A DNA stretch of 51,686 nucleotides from JAYEJB01 sp034716415 (GCA_034716415.1 JAYEJB010000005.1:1-51686); one strand, 5' to 3'. Shown: positions 30,773 to 38,914, counted from the stretch's first letter. The notes: generated by a model not told the origin, from the sequence alone. A program made the numbers and translations.

Positions 30773-31258
30773 CTAAATTTCGGCTACCAACACGACGTAG
30801 TTCTTGCCGTAGTGCTTGGCGCACCTCGGGCAGGTCGTGTAATAGAAGTATAATTTCTTCGTTCCCTTGCCACGCGACTTCACGAAAGCATCCATTTCCT
30901 TCATCCATTTCTTGATATCCTTGAACGGACCTTCGAAGACCTTGGTCAGGAACGTTCCGGAGATCTTCACCATCTCCGCGTCCGGCACGTCTTTGCTGGT
31001 CGCGATGTAGACATCGGCTCCCCACGGCGACTTCTCGTCGGAGAGCATGAGCGGCTCGGGCAACAGCGCATCGGCGTTCTTGATCTTCTCCGCATTCTTG
31101 ACCATGATCTTGCCGAAGTTCAAAGGGATATGCATGAAGCTGACCACATGGTCCTTCAGGAATAGCTTGTCCTGCCAGACGTGTTCCTTTTCGTCCCATG
31201 GTTCGGGATTGAAACGCGGACAACAACCTGTCTCGGCGTCCTCGTAAAGAGTATCCAT
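30773..31258 (-). CDS. Conserved CCPRF-motif protein, often called putative hydrolase
   Basis: 161 residues from the ATG at 31258 (MDTLYEDAETGCCPRFNPEPW). Conserved pattern as I know it from uncharacterised bacterial proteins: CCPxFxPxPWD near the start, WQDKLFLKD, HIPLNFGK, LSDEKSPWGADVYIATSK, SGTFLTKVFEGPF, and the C-terminal FYYTTCPRCAKHYGKNYVV. The N-terminal CC pair and the C-terminal CxxC could form a metal or redox site. No reaction established. Upstream of the CYTH gene in one operon. Confidence 0.7.
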   Translation of the reverse strand: MDTLYEDAETGCCPRFNPEPWDEKEHVWQDKLFLKDHVVSFMHIPLNFGKIMVKNAEKIKNADALLPEPLMLSDEKSPWGADVYIATSKDVPDAEMVKISGTFLTKVFEGPFKDIKKWMKEMDAFVKSRGKGTKKLYFYYTTCPRCAKHYGKNYVVLVAEI

Positions 31259-31295
31259 ATTATGTGACTGATTGATTACGCCGACATCATAACAA

Positions 31296-31332
31296 AAAAA
31301 GAAAAAGGCCGCACGGGTGCGATCTTTTTGAA
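31296..31332. terminator. A/T-flanked hairpin
   Basis: GGCCGCAC-GGG-TGCGATC with A-rich 5' and T5 3' flanks; an imperfect terminator pointing to the plus strand, before the CcdA gene. Confidence 0.45.
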
Positions 31333-31373
31333 TCGATTGTTTCCGGCTAGGGCACAACCGCGTTCTCGGCGGT

Positions 31374-31400
31374 CAAACCTGGTTTCTCAAACCAGGTTTG
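31374..31400. repeat. Perfect 12-bp hairpin
   Basis: CAAACCTGGTTT / AAACCAGGTTTG with loop CTC. No T-tract. About 120 bases upstream of the thioredoxin-CcdA gene; possibly regulatory or a repeat remnant. Confidence 0.5.
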
Positions 31401-31522
31401 AAAGAGGGGTGGCTGTTAGGGACGAAAAAACGTAAAATGAATAGGCCTCTTGCGGAAAACCGCGCGAGGGAGCATTGTCAGGAAGCTGAATCGGGATTCC
31501 TGTAAAACCCTTATTTTGAGTT

Positions 31523-32653
31523 ATGCGAAAAATAATCATGGTACTTGCGACGTTTGCCCTGTTCTTTATCTGGGCACCTGTCGCCGATGCCGCCGACAAC
31601 CTGGATGTGGTCTTTTTCCACGGACGGGGCTGTGGCCACTGCGCCAAATCTGAGGCTTTGCTGGAACAGATGAAAGACGAACACCCGGAAATCACGGTAC
31701 ATTCTCACGAAGTCTACTTCGATGATGACAGCCGCGGCCTGATGTTCGAGTTCGGTCGCGTCTACGACGTCGACGTGAGCGGCATACCGATGATGTTCAT
31801 CGGAAACACCGTCATCTCGGGCCACAGACCGCAGCAAATCGTCTCGACCATAGAAAGATGCCTGGAGATCGGCTGTCCGTCATCGCTTGAAAAAGTCGAG
31901 GCGGACCACGAAAACAACGGGAACCCTGGCGCCCCCGAAGACACGGAAGCGAGCGAAGCACTCAAGAAGCTGACCATCCCCGTGGTAATCAGCGCGGCCG
32001 CGGTCGACGCCATCAACCCATGCGCCTTTGCCGTCCTGATCCTGCTCATCACCGCGGTGCTCTCCGGCGGCAATCGAAGACGCTCCACCATGGCCGGCCT
32101 CGCCTTCACCGCGTCGATCTTCATCTCCTACTTCCTGATGGGGCTCGGCCTGTACTCGGCGATTGCCGCCTCCGGATTGAGCCGAACATTCTATATAGTG
32201 ATCGCGGTGCTGGCGATCCTGCTCGGACTGTTCAACCTCAAGGACTATCTATGGTACGGAAAATGGTTCGTGATGGAGGTGCCGATGAGCTGGCGGCCGA
32301 CGATGAAGAAGCTGGTCGGCGGGGTGACATCGGTACCCGGCGCGTTCACGGTCGGCTTCCTGGTCAGCCTGTTCCTCCTGCCGTGCACGAGCGGTCCATA
32401 CATCATAATTCTCGGTCTGCTGGCCAAGGCCTCGACGCACGCGATCGCGATTCCGCTCTTACTGCTCTACAACTTCATCTTCGTCTTGCCAATGCTCGTC
32501 ATTACGATCGCCATCGCCAAAGGCATAACGACCACGAAGAAAGCGGAAGAATGGCGGCAGGGCAAACTACGGATACTGCATCTGATCGCTGGAATCGTCA
32601 TCCTCGGACTCGGACTCGTGATGCTCGGTTCGGTATTCCTGGGCCATGTCTGA
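31523..32653 (+). CDS. Thioredoxin-like / CcdA fusion (thiol-disulfide transporter)
   Basis: 376 residues. A signal peptide (IIMVLATFALFFIWAPVADA), then a thioredoxin-like domain with FHGRGCGHCAKSE (CGHC active site) and cis-Pro in VSGIPMMFIGN, then at ~155-376 a CcdA/DsbD-type membrane domain with the two conserved Cys motifs AINPCAFAVLILL and LLPCTSGPYII. It would carry electrons from the cytoplasm across the membrane to an attached extracytoplasmic thioredoxin, for disulfide repair or cytochrome-like maturation. The end overlaps the methyltransferase start by eight bases. Confidence 0.9.
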   Translation: MRKIIMVLATFALFFIWAPVADAADNLDVVFFHGRGCGHCAKSEALLEQMKDEHPEITVHSHEVYFDDDSRGLMFEFGRVYDVDVSGIPMMFIGNTVISGHRPQQIVSTIERCLEIGCPSSLEKVEADHENNGNPGAPEDTEASEALKKLTIPVVISAAAVDAINPCAFAVLILLITAVLSGGNRRRSTMAGLAFTASIFISYFLMGLGLYSAIAASGLSRTFYIVIAVLAILLGLFNLKDYLWYGKWFVMEVPMSWRPTMKKLVGGVTSVPGAFTVGFLVSLFLLPCTSGPYIIILGLLAKASTHAIAIPLLLLYNFIFVLPMLVITIAIAKGITTTKKAEEWRQGKLRILHLIAGIVILGLGLVMLGSVFLGHV

Positions 32654-33218
32654 CACTCTGACAGACGGCATGTTGGCGGTCGCGATCCTGGTGCTCGCGA
32701 CCGCAACTTACGCCGTGTGGCACGGAGCTCCCTGGATCCCGAGTCGCCGCGGGGAACGGGACGCGCTTTTCAAGGCGGCCGGAATGAAGGATGGTGATGA
32801 ACTGCACGACTTGGGAAGCGGCGGCGGTGCGGTCATCTTCGACGCCGCGCGGCGGTATCCCGCGAGTCGTGTCGTCGGCGTCGAGGTATTCATTCTCCCC
32901 TACCTGCTATCGCGACTGCGGAAACTTATCAGCGGCAGGAAATACGCGAACGTCCGGATACGCTACGGCGACTTCTACCGTCACGACATCAGCAGTGCGG
33001 ACATTGTCTTCACCTTCCAGATACCGAAAGCGTACGGCCGGCTGGCGAAAAAGTTCGCCGAATGCAAGAACGACTGCACCGTCGTAGTCGAAGCCTGGCC
33101 GTTCAATGAATTGGAGCCGCTCCGCGCCGTGAAGGAAGGCCGGCACCTCACGATGTACGCGTATCGGGGCCGACAATTCAGGCGGGAGGCGGGAAGCAGG
33201 AGGCGGGAAGCCGAATGA
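32646..33218 (+). CDS. Membrane-anchored class I SAM-dependent methyltransferase
   Basis: 190 residues. One N-terminal helix (MLAVAILVLATATYAVW) then a Rossmann core: ELHDLGSGGGAVIFDAARRYP (motif I), VVGVEV (motif II) and IRYGDFYRHDISSADIVFTF (motif III/IV). Target unknown; such membrane-tethered methyltransferases are frequent and small in reduced genomes. The last ~15 codons run into an 8-nt-period array (GGCGGGAG...), so the C-terminus REAGSRRREAE may have been added by the repeat. Confidence 0.8.
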   Translation: MSDTLTDGMLAVAILVLATATYAVWHGAPWIPSRRGERDALFKAAGMKDGDELHDLGSGGGAVIFDAARRYPASRVVGVEVFILPYLLSRLRKLISGRKYANVRIRYGDFYRHDISSADIVFTFQIPKAYGRLAKKFAECKNDCTVVVEAWPFNELEPLRAVKEGRHLTMYAYRGRQFRREAGSRRREAE

Positions 33219-33272
33219 TGTCATTCCTTTCTTGCGTCCGGCATCCTGCGTCCCGCATCCTGCCCACCCATC
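33180..33272. repeat. 8-nt-period array over the methyltransferase end
   Basis: Units like GCGGGAGG, CGGGAAGC, AGGAGGCG, GGAAGCCG, then GATGATGTCATTCC and a complementary arm TCCTGCGT, CCCGCATC, CTGCCCAC. Confidence 0.6.
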
Positions 33273-33316
33273 ATCGCTACTGGTCATGAGTGTTAGTAGA
33301 AGGTACATTTATCAAT

Positions 33317-33649
33317 ATGGCCTACCTATCTATAGTAGTCGCGCAATTCCTGTACACCATGTCCGACACATGGAAGAAAGCGATCCTGAACGCATCCGGT
33401 TTCAGTGCAGCGACGCTGGTGAAACCCGTGTTCCTGCTGGCGATCCTGGTCGCAGGCGTCGGTTTCCTGTTCCAGATGCATGCGCTGTCGAAGATCGACC
33501 TGTCGCGGACGATCGTCTTCATGGGTATGCTGGCGGTGATCTTTTCGTCGGCCGCCGGCGTCATCTTCTTCCGGGAACAGCTCAACACCTGGAACGTCAT
33601 CGGTCTCACCTTCGCGGTCGTGGCGATCATATTGGTGAACATCAAATAG
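33317..33649 (+). CDS. Half-size EamA/SMR-like transporter
   Basis: 110 residues from the ATG giving MAYLSIVVAQ; a GTG at 33290 is less likely. Four predicted helices; the second half FMGMLAVIFSSAAGVIFFREQ followed by VIGLTFAVVAIILVN is typical of a single EamA/SMR unit (helix with FFREQL loop). Such units dimerise to export drugs or small metabolites. Substrate unknown. Confidence 0.75.
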   Translation: MAYLSIVVAQFLYTMSDTWKKAILNASGFSAATLVKPVFLLAILVAGVGFLFQMHALSKIDLSRTIVFMGMLAVIFSSAAGVIFFREQLNTWNVIGLTFAVVAIILVNIK

Positions 33650-33709
33650 CGAGGATGGCGGGGACGCGACCTCCGGTCGCCAGCGGGGACCGCCCGGCAT
33701 CCGCCGGAC

Positions 33710-33754
33710 TAGCGGGGATAGATTTCTTTTATATCTATATATCTCTCCCCGCTA
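33710..33754. repeat. 14-bp inverted repeat (TAGCGGGGATAGAT)
   Basis: Arms 33710-33723 and 33741-33754, one mismatch, preceded by two further GCGGGGAC repeats at 33667-33700. Confidence 0.6.
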
Positions 33755-33783
33755 TCATCGCCACTCCATCTACCCCAAAACGA

Positions 33784-33816
33784 TAAAAAAGCCGACCCCA
33801 TCAGGAGTCGGTCTTT
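33784..33816. terminator. Bidirectional terminator
   Basis: GCCGACCCC-ATCAG-GAGTCGGT with A6 before and TCTTT after; convergent genes on both sides. Confidence 0.7.
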
Positions 33817-33818
33817 CG

Positions 33819-34787
33819 TTACGCTCGTGCCGCGAGACAACCGTCGATCACTTCCGCCAGCTGTTCCGGCGTCAGACGACTGCCGCGATCGCGCGGCGAA
33901 CCACCGCGGTTCGAACTGCCGCCCCAACGATCGATGGCATCGACGGGAATCCCCTCGATCCTGTTGCAGGCGTCGTAGATGTCACCCAGCGGAAAATCCA
34001 CGAACGGTGACTTCTTGCCCAGCGACCAATGGTACATCCCGCCATACTCCGCCTTCAGGACCGCGTAGGCCCTGATACTTTCTTCGGCCATCTTCAGACG
34101 AGCGAACACTCCGATCTCACGGACGACCGCGTACGTCTTCGGCCTGGGCTGCACCAGATCCTCGAATTTCCGATCGACCTTGACCTTCTTCTGACGGCCG
34201 AACAGATACGCGTGGATGCGCCGATGCACCTTGTCGATGATGCGAAGCATGTCCGCCGGCTTGGCTCGATAGAGCTCTCCCGAAGTGCGCGCTTCGGCGT
34301 ACGGCTCGAAGATCCAGGCCACTTCACCCAACATCTCAGCCTGCTTCTTGTCCGGCACGTACAACCCCGCCGTGGAATCGAGCCGCTCTTCGAGTTCCAC
34401 CAGCAGGCGGAGTTTCGGCCGGTTCACCAACGAAGGTCGGAGCAGGATGAACGTCGCCAGACAGACATCCTGATCACAGTCATTGATGTACACGTGCGCG
34501 TACGGACGTCCGTTTCGGCAGAACTTCAGATAAAGATGTCCGTCACGCACCAACCGAAGCGCCTGGGCGCATGTCGCCAGCACGGCGGTGGAATCATGCT
34601 CCCTCTTGCCGTGATGGTTCAGGTTGATGTGCAACTTATCCTTCGAGAACAACGTCTGCGCTTTGCAGTGCCCGTCGAGAGAAATCGCGGGCCCCGGATA
34701 CTGCACCTTGAACTCCTTCCAGGTCACCTGCTTCCCCGGCTCCGCGATAATGCGGACATCGGTTTCACGTTTTCTTTTTCCGGACAT
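33819..34787 (-). CDS. Unknown soluble protein with His/Asp-rich motifs
   Basis: 322 residues from the ATG at 34787 (site GGGAGG). Basic N-terminus, then ISLDGHCKAQTLFSKDKLH, INLNHHGKREHDSTAVLATC, YINDCDQDVCLATFILLRP and VELEERLDSTAGLYVPDKK. The cluster of His and Asp (DGH, NHHGxxxHDS, NDCDQD, RLD) is spaced as in metal-dependent hydrolases, loosely like a DHH-type site, but I know no family match. The C-terminal part is helical and ends with a helix LTPEQLAEVIDGCLAAR. Function unknown; a divergent metal-hydrolase role is inference. Confidence 0.6.
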   Translation of the reverse strand: MSGKRKRETDVRIIAEPGKQVTWKEFKVQYPGPAISLDGHCKAQTLFSKDKLHINLNHHGKREHDSTAVLATCAQALRLVRDGHLYLKFCRNGRPYAHVYINDCDQDVCLATFILLRPSLVNRPKLRLLVELEERLDSTAGLYVPDKKQAEMLGEVAWIFEPYAEARTSGELYRAKPADMLRIIDKVHRRIHAYLFGRQKKVKVDRKFEDLVQPRPKTYAVVREIGVFARLKMAEESIRAYAVLKAEYGGMYHWSLGKKSPFVDFPLGDIYDACNRIEGIPVDAIDRWGGSSNRGGSPRDRGSRLTPEQLAEVIDGCLAARA

Positions 34788-34872
34788 CGTCGCCTCCCTG
34801 CAGCCCAATCGTGATACGACCGGCCTGAAAGAACAATAAAAGTATTGATACCCCGATACGCGCCGTGTGTCA

Positions 34873-34974
34873 ATCCCGTTAGAAGTCTTCGGTATGGGCG
34901 CGCCGACGCAGGGCTAGGCAATACAGTACCAAGCCCTGCCGGGTACTTGCTGTGTCGAAAACTTCTAACGGGAT
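34873..34974. repeat. Nested inverted repeat (possible structured RNA or MITE)
   Basis: Outer arms ATCCCGTTAGAAGT (34873-34886) and its perfect complement (34961-34974), inner arms GCAGGGCT (34908-34915) and AGCCCTGC (34932-34939). No ORF inside. Confidence 0.75.
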
Positions 34975-35032
34975 GAATCCCCCTCCCTGCCTTGTCGGTA
35001 AGGCTGAAGCGATGTTATACTTGGCGAGACAA

Positions 35033-35104
35033 GAAGTGCAGGAGTACAGGAGTTTAGAAAAATAACTAGACTCCTATACTCCTTTACTCCTATACTCCTG
35101 AACT
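35033..35104. repeat. 8-nt-period array upstream of hsp20
   Basis: GGAGTACA, GGAGTTTA then GACTCCTA, TACTCCTT, TACTCCTA, TACTCCTG: a purine arm and a longer complementary arm. It covers the likely ribosome-binding region of the Hsp20 gene. Confidence 0.75.
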
Positions 35105-35109
35105 TCAAC

Positions 35110-35565
35110 ATGCCCATCAACATCAAGTTGAAAAAACCGAAAGTCGAAGAGGCCGAAGAGGTCCTTTTTCCGGAAGCCGGCGACCTTGATTCGCCGCAAC
35201 TGAACGCCGTGATGGGAGACGGAAGCTGGACTGCCGGAGACGAGGACGGCCAGCTCGCGGTCGATGTCTGCGAGACTGACTTTGAGATCGTCCTGCGTTC
35301 GGCTATCGCCGGCGTGAACCGCGAGAATCTGAGTGTTTTCCTGCACAACGATATGCTGACCGTGCGCGGCGTCCGTAACGCAGAGGATGAACCGGGCGGT
35401 AAGTACCTGGTACGCGAATGCCACTGGGGACAGTTCTCGAGATCGGTCATATTGCCGTCGGATGTGGATCCGGAAGGTATTTCCGCGACGTTGAAGGACG
35501 GCGTGCTGACCGTTCGCCTGCCAAAAGTGGAACGGTCGAAAACGATTCAAGTGAACGAACTTTAA
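35110..35565 (+). CDS. Hsp20 / alpha-crystallin small heat-shock protein
   Basis: 151 residues. An N-terminal charged extension, then an alpha-crystallin domain: LAVDVCETDFEIVLRSAIAG, ENLSVFLHNDMLTVRG, YLVRECHWGQFSRSVILP, and the closing ATLKDGVLTVRLPK. A C-terminal I-x-V motif (KTIQVNEL) allows oligomer contacts. ATP-independent chaperone for unfolding proteins. No Shine-Dalgarno apart from GGAG-like array units; expression control by the hairpin array is possible. Confidence 0.92.
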   Translation: MPINIKLKKPKVEEAEEVLFPEAGDLDSPQLNAVMGDGSWTAGDEDGQLAVDVCETDFEIVLRSAIAGVNRENLSVFLHNDMLTVRGVRNAEDEPGGKYLVRECHWGQFSRSVILPSDVDPEGISATLKDGVLTVRLPKVERSKTIQVNEL

Positions 35566-35574
35566 GTCTGACAC

Positions 35575-35868
35575 ATGACGCAAGGAGGAACTGACACGGT
35601 GCGCTTGCCGATCGAACTTACGGTCATCGAAACGGACCGGGACGGCAAGATCGTTGCCACGGAATCCGGACACGTCTTCCGGATACCGGCCGAAGTTACA
35701 ACGGATTGTCCGACAGGTAAGACATTCAGGTTGGATCCGGAAGAGCTCACCACAGAAAACGACGATGAGATGCGCCCGGCGATGGCCAGGGCATTGATCA
35801 ACGAGATAATCGGCGCGCCGGTTGCGACCACCGAAAGAGATGTCGAAAAAATACATAAAATCGGGTGA
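35575..35868 (+). CDS. Small conserved-looking protein, unknown
   Basis: 97 residues, ten bases after the hsp20 stop. RLPIELTVIETDRDGKIVA and HVFRIPAEVTTDCPTGKTF form a beta-rich pattern; C-terminal helix MARALINEII. No family recognised. Its last 29 bases overlap the VanW gene start, so the three genes are probably one transcript. Confidence 0.6.
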   Translation: MTQGGTDTVRLPIELTVIETDRDGKIVATESGHVFRIPAEVTTDCPTGKTFRLDPEELTTENDDEMRPAMARALINEIIGAPVATTERDVEKIHKIG

Positions 35869-37822
35869 GGGTCCGAAAGTAGGTCCGTCGCGTAAGCCGC
35901 GAAGGACCGGGAATACTTCGACCAGTAGGGGCAAATCACCCGCCGCCGTAAGGTGGGCGGCGTTTTTTCTGTTCCTGGCGGTCGTGCTGGCGGTCACGTT
36001 CTATGACGTCTTAGGTGCACCGGCCGCGGACATGATCGGCAAGGGCGTCTCCATCGGCCCGGTCGACGCGAGCGGTAAGACCATGGACGAAGCCTCCGGG
36101 GATCTGCGCGAGTTCATGAACGGCTTCCGTCTGACTTTCGTGGCCGGCAGTAGGGAAGAGACCATCGGACCGTTCCTGCCTGAGCAGCCTGACATCGTGG
36201 ACTTCCAGCCGGGAAGCGCGGTCGAGGACGCGTACCGTGTCGGTCGGAACGACAGCGGTTTTATGGCTTTCGGCGAAAGGATCGGCGCGGCCGTACTCGG
36301 CGCGAAAGTACACGTCCCCTACACACTGGATGAGGGCGCGCTCGTAAACGCGCTGACCGAACGCTTCGGACCGATGGTCGGACATGCCGAAGACGCCCGT
36401 CTGAAGATATCGGTAAGCGAAGACAATTACGCGGTCACGGTCGTACCGGAAAAAGAAGGCATGTTCTTCGATACTGACGCATTGCTGGATGACGCACGCA
36501 ACCGACTGAAGAGTCTGTCACAGAACGCCGTAAAAATATCGATCGTGAGAGAGGATCCCACACTGCGCGCCGAAGACCTGGAACCGCTCGTCGGTACTGC
36601 CGAAGAGATCATGGCGCGCGCACCGCGAACGGTCTCGGCGAAGGACCTGACCTGGGAGATCAGCCGGAACCAGCTGGCCGACTGGATACTACCGGCAGTC
36701 GACGATTCGAAGTGGTCGCTGGGACTCGATGAAGAGAAGATGCTGAAACATCTGGAGACGCGCGCGTCATCGATCGCCGTCGAACCGCAGGACGCCGTCT
36801 TCGTGGAAGAGGACGGTCAGGTCACGGAATTCGAACCGGGCATCAACGGCGAGAGGCTCGACGTCGCCACGTCCATTGCCATGCTGAAGTCAGTCTTCCT
36901 GGAAGGCAGTGGCGGGGGCGGCGAGATCATCGAGCTGCCGATCATGGTAGCCGAACCGGGAATAACGACGGAGAAATCGAACCCTTACGGGATCAAGGAG
37001 ATCATCGGCTCCGGAGAATCGAACTTCCGCGGCAGTCCGTCGAACAGGAGACACAACATCGCAACCGGCGCGGCGGCGCTACACGGACTATTGATCGAAC
37101 CGGGTGACGAATTCTCGTTGCTGGCGGCGCTGGGCGAGATCGACAGGGAACACGGTTACCTGCAGGAGCTCGTCATCAAGGAGAACGAGACCAAGCCGGA
37201 GTACGGCGGCGGACTCTGCCAGATCGGCACGACGACGTTCCGCACCGCGCTCAATACCGGACTGCCGATTACCATGAGACGCAACCACTCATACCGCGTG
37301 CCGTACTACGAACGCGACGGTGATGGCAACTACATGGGACCGGGCGTGGACGCGACGATCTACGACCCCGCGCCGGACTTCAAGTTCCTCAACGACACCG
37401 ACAACTACATGCTGTTCATGACCGACATCGACGGCAACCGGCTGACGTTCACGTTCTGGGGCGTGAAGGACGGTCGCGCGGTAGAACAGGGTAAAGTCGC
37501 GGTCTGGGATATCACTCCCCCACCCGAGAAAAAAGAGATACGGACGACCGAGATCCCGGCCGGCACCTTCAAATGCACCGAGAGCCCGCACAGCGGCGCC
37601 AAGACAAATTTCACCTACACCGTCACTTACGCGGACGGTGATGTTAAGGAAAAAGATTTCTTGAGTATCTATAGGCCGTGGGGCGAGGTCTGTCTCATCG
37701 GCGTGACCGAAGAGGAACTCGTGGCATGGGAGGCAGAGCAGGCGGCGATTGAAGCCGGGGAGGGCGAAGAAGGAGCAGAAGGAGCGGAAACGGGAGAAGG
37801 GATAAATGGAATTGTCGGATAG
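35840..37822 (+). CDS. VanW-family membrane-anchored protein
   Basis: 660 residues from the ATG at 35840 (MSKKYIKSG). A basic cytoplasmic tail, one membrane helix (~38-56), then repeated PG-binding/YoaR-like domains, and a VanW domain at ~380-520: STSNFRGSP-like ESNFRGSPSNRRHNIATGA, PGDEFSLLAALGEI, GGGLCQIGTTTFRTAL and NHSYRVPYY. VanW proteins are cell-wall associated and found beside vancomycin resistance or alone; function unknown. The last ~25 residues are a GAE/GEG repeat (9-nt period) also seen in SMC. Confidence 0.85.
   Translation: MSKKYIKSGEGPKVGPSRKPRRTGNTSTSRGKSPAAVRWAAFFLFLAVVLAVTFYDVLGAPAADMIGKGVSIGPVDASGKTMDEASGDLREFMNGFRLTFVAGSREETIGPFLPEQPDIVDFQPGSAVEDAYRVGRNDSGFMAFGERIGAAVLGAKVHVPYTLDEGALVNALTERFGPMVGHAEDARLKISVSEDNYAVTVVPEKEGMFFDTDALLDDARNRLKSLSQNAVKISIVREDPTLRAEDLEPLVGTAEEIMARAPRTVSAKDLTWEISRNQLADWILPAVDDSKWSLGLDEEKMLKHLETRASSIAVEPQDAVFVEEDGQVTEFEPGINGERLDVATSIAMLKSVFLEGSGGGGEIIELPIMVAEPGITTEKSNPYGIKEIIGSGESNFRGSPSNRRHNIATGAAALHGLLIEPGDEFSLLAALGEIDREHGYLQELVIKENETKPEYGGGLCQIGTTTFRTALNTGLPITMRRNHSYRVPYYERDGDGNYMGPGVDATIYDPAPDFKFLNDTDNYMLFMTDIDGNRLTFTFWGVKDGRAVEQGKVAVWDITPPPEKKEIRTTEIPAGTFKCTESPHSGAKTNFTYTVTYADGDVKEKDFLSIYRPWGEVCLIGVTEEELVAWEAEQAAIEAGEGEEGAEGAETGEGINGIVG
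37742..37807 (+). repeat. 9-nt-period coding repeat (GAE/GEG) in the VanW gene
   Basis: GAAGGAGCA, GAAGGAGCG, GAAACGGGA, GAAGGGATA units; similar to the array in smc at 45924. Confidence 0.6.
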
Positions 37823-37825
37823 AAT

Positions 37826-37903
37826 ACCGACCTTCACCAAGGCTACGGTCGGTTCGCATGTCATATACATTCACGGACTGTAACCCGTGATAACATACGG
37901 AGG
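37826..37903. repeat. Dispersed hairpin repeat, copy B
   Basis: ACCGACCTTCACCAAGGCTACGG, GGTCGG, then TTCACGGACTGTAACCCGTGA and TACGGAGGC: the same order as 21446-21526, with substitutions. Confidence 0.6.
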
Positions 37904-37907
37904 CAAA

Positions 37908-37935
37908 AAAGAGCGTGTAATGACACGCTCTTTCT
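37908..37935. terminator. Bidirectional terminator
   Basis: GAGCGTGT/ACACGCTC stem with AATG loop, flanked by A6 and T3, between convergent genes. Confidence 0.8.
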
Positions 37936-37941
37936 ATTTCC

Positions 37942-38238
37942 CTAGTCCAGGGAAATGCGGACCGGCCCCACGTAGGGGATGTGGAAGCGATAGCTCCCGT
38001 CATCGTACTCGGTCACGTCCATGTTTCTCGTTTCACCGTCGACTTCGTACGTCCTCGGCGGATCGATGCCTCTGACCTTGAACATGACCTGTCCGTCACC
38101 GATATCGACATCGATGATGACACCTTCTGTCTCGGCAACTTGAGACAGGATCTTCTCCCTGGTCCTGATCGTCGCGCCGACGAGCCATCCGAAACGCACG
38201 AACTTACTCCATGGCACTTTCCTCATCACGTTCGCCAT
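37942..38238 (-). CDS. Small protein, unknown (98 residues)
   Basis: 98 residues, beta-rich. Basic N-terminus (RKVPWSKFVRFGW), then ILSQVAETEGVIIDVDIGDGQV and MFKVRGIDPPRTYEV, suggesting a small beta-barrel or OB/Sm-like fold. A site of GAAAGGAC precedes the ATG. No known family; stands alone next to repeat-rich DNA. Confidence 0.55.
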   Translation of the reverse strand: MANVMRKVPWSKFVRFGWLVGATIRTREKILSQVAETEGVIIDVDIGDGQVMFKVRGIDPPRTYEVDGETRNMDVTEYDDGSYRFHIPYVGPVRISLD

Positions 38239-38355
38239 CCTACCAACGTCCTTTCATGCTGATTTGCTTGGACACTAGGCTTACCTTCTATCTATATCAC
38301 GGAACGGTCAAATTGATATAGCGAAAAGGCTTAAGAGCTGAAGAGTTTCATTTTT

Positions 38356-38500
38356 TGTCATTGCGCCCCGCCGACAGCGGGGTCCCGCCTCCTCTGAATT
38401 AGAGATATGTGGCAGGAAGGGAGGCCGCGGCCGACGAAGCAATCCCGTCGGTCCAGGCTCAAACCACGGGATTGCTTCGGCCTTCGGCCTCGCAATGACA
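38356..38500. repeat. MITE-like element with TGTCATTGCG ends
   Basis: Terminal inverted repeats TGTCATTGCG (38356-38365) and CGCAATGACA (38491-38500), 145 bp, with an internal hairpin GAAGCAATCCCGT/ACGGGATTGCTTC. Elements with this end are widespread in bacterial genomes and probably depend on an outside transposase. Confidence 0.75.
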
Positions 38501-38512
38501 AGGGGGGTAACG

Positions 38513-38807
38513 AGACGTACCCGAAAATATATCGAGAAAAAGCCGAGTGTTTTCGTTTTGTCAGACGTTGTGTGGAATGAAGTGTATCCGTCTGGAGGGA
38601 TTTATTTTGCGAGGCGTACCCGAAAGTACGTTGAGCAAGCAACCCGATTTCGAAGCCGAGTGTTTTCGTTTTGTGACGCTTTGAGTGGGATGAAGTGTGC
38701 CTATCCGAAGTGAATCGCGAAGCGAATCGTACCCGAAAGTACGGTGAGTGAGCGATTTACTTCGGATAGGTGCAATTCACCCACTCAAAGCGTCACAAAA
38801 CGAAAAC
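38513..38807. repeat. Repeated module and long inverted repeat (57/56-nt arms)
   Basis: Arms 38662-38718 and 38752-38807 match: 28 perfect bases starting GTTTTCGTTTTGTGACGC, a bulge, then CCTATCCGAAGT and AATCGC. The loop holds GTACCCGAAAGTAC. That 14-mer module with TGAGC tail occurs at 38516, 38615 and 38729, and the GAGTGTTTTCGTTTTGT arm start at 38551 as a degenerate copy. Confidence 0.8.
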
Positions 38808-38914
38808 CCCAGGAGATCGCGCTCAAGAAGTACATCCATAGGAGAAGTCGAGCCGTAGCCCGAGTAACCCTACAGAGGGACTCCATGCTTGTCGTGAGCG
38901 CGAAATTCTGGGGT
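38806..38914. repeat. Second inverted repeat (20-nt arms)
   Basis: ACCCCAGGAGATCGCGCTCA at 38806-38825 and its imperfect complement at 38895-38914; its left arm adjoins the previous element. Confidence 0.6.

Larger units (their letters stand above)
34788..35109. other. Gene-free stretch with nested inverted repeat and 8-nt array
   Basis: No gene. Holds the 102-bp nested inverted repeat (34873-34974) and then an 8-nt-period array (35033-35104) leading up to the Hsp20 start codon. Confidence 0.7.

Noticed and set aside
38495..38713. 72-codon plus-strand frame with repeats of RRTRKYVEQ
   Set aside because: It is made entirely of the direct-repeated DNA modules; no ribosome site and no protein-like composition.
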